Positions 63,876-64,000 of a stretch of DNA of 64,000 nucleotides are shown here, piece by piece. Made by a program: the position numbers and the translations under genes. The notes beneath the pieces were generated by a model. That model saw only the letters and a list, made by a program, of their open reading frames with translations, did not search any database and had not been told where the DNA came from. Source of the stretch: Phytopythium helicoides (lineage: Eukaryota > Oomycota > Peronosporomycetes > Pythiales > Pythiaceae); assembly GCA_024867545.1 (NCBI GenBank), contig JANFNE010000032.1:186001-250000 (forward strand). Direction: 5' to 3'. The first letter of the stretch is position 1. Each line of letters starts with the position of its first letter.

Positions 63876-64000
63876 TTCCTTTTCTTCTTTTTCTTCTCCA
63901 TCTCGATTTCCCTTTCATTCGTTTTCGATCGCGATTGACATTCTCGGGTTGGGGTTGTTTGTGTCGGCATGAGAAAGGCGAGGAGAGACCGGGTAGTATT

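Larger units (their letters stand above)
62715..64000. repeat. Tandem array, 451-bp unit, each with one tRNA-Arg(ACG)
   Basis: Three tRNA genes start at 62902, 63353 and 63804: exactly 451 bp apart. Units 2 and 3 appear identical over the visible part; unit 1 differs by scattered changes upstream of the tRNA and one in the trailer. Each unit also contains a GT-rich microsatellite (about 100 bp) upstream of the tRNA. The array continues beyond the window. Confidence 0.95.

Overview
This is eukaryotic nuclear DNA. Most genes carry short GT..AG introns (46-78 nt), often with a CTGAC- or CTAAC-like branch site close to the acceptor. The gene set points to an oomycete, probably Pythium/Phytophthora-like. 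It includes a six-cysteine elicitin-like secreted protein, an SKN1/KRE6-type beta-glucan protein, a fused HAD phosphatase-imidazoleglycerol-phosphate dehydratase, the flagellar dynein regulatory complex subunit DRC2 (a zoospore-type flagellum), an ankyrin/TKL kinase and an oomycete-style LRR membrane protein. The assignment is by inference from families; no rRNA or other species marker is present.

Layout. 0-10.7 kb: 5' end of a bZIP factor, an ERMP1-like M28 metallopeptidase whose seven exons add up to an intact 880-residue frame, a HAD-like protein with SP-x-K repeats, a membrane protein with a KRE9/KNH-like domain, then a gene-poor stretch rich in GTAC/TACGGTA palindromes. 10.7-23.6 kb: an ABCC transporter with decayed ATP sites, the LRR membrane protein, a J-like/PX/DUSP/IQ scaffold, DRC2 and an unknown protein. 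25-33.5 kb: two decayed copies of a local repeat family (25.4-26.2 and 33.2-33.5 kb) flank a 1,871-residue ankyrin-pseudokinase-kinase. 33.5-44.2 kb: COG6, a TPR protein with a 2OG-oxygenase-like fold lacking its metal histidines, a B-box protein, the full-length copy of the repeat family and HisB. 44.6-54.6 kb: elicitin, a 4.9-kb palindrome carrying twin C2H2 zinc-finger genes, and KRE6. 54.6-64 kb: mobile DNA and repeats. An Ulp1-protease gene is enclosed by inverted arrays of 21-bp repeats, next to an intact Crypton-like tyrosine recombinase. A tandem array of tRNA-Arg(ACG) genes with a 451-bp period runs off the end.

Sequence quality matters here. At least eleven single-base shifts, nearly all in runs of identical bases, interrupt otherwise well-conserved genes (LRR protein, J/PX/DUSP protein, COG6, TPR-2OG protein, B-box protein and four in HisB). 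They look like homopolymer read errors rather than pseudogenes. The gene models below bridge them only in description.

The most unusual items are: the paired Ulp1 foldback-like element and tyrosine recombinase at 57.5-62.3 kb; the palindrome with two protein-identical zinc-finger genes; the degenerate ABCC transporter; the TPR-2OG pseudo-enzyme; and the tandem pseudokinase-kinase behind 27-28 ankyrin repeats that expanded by an 816-bp duplication.
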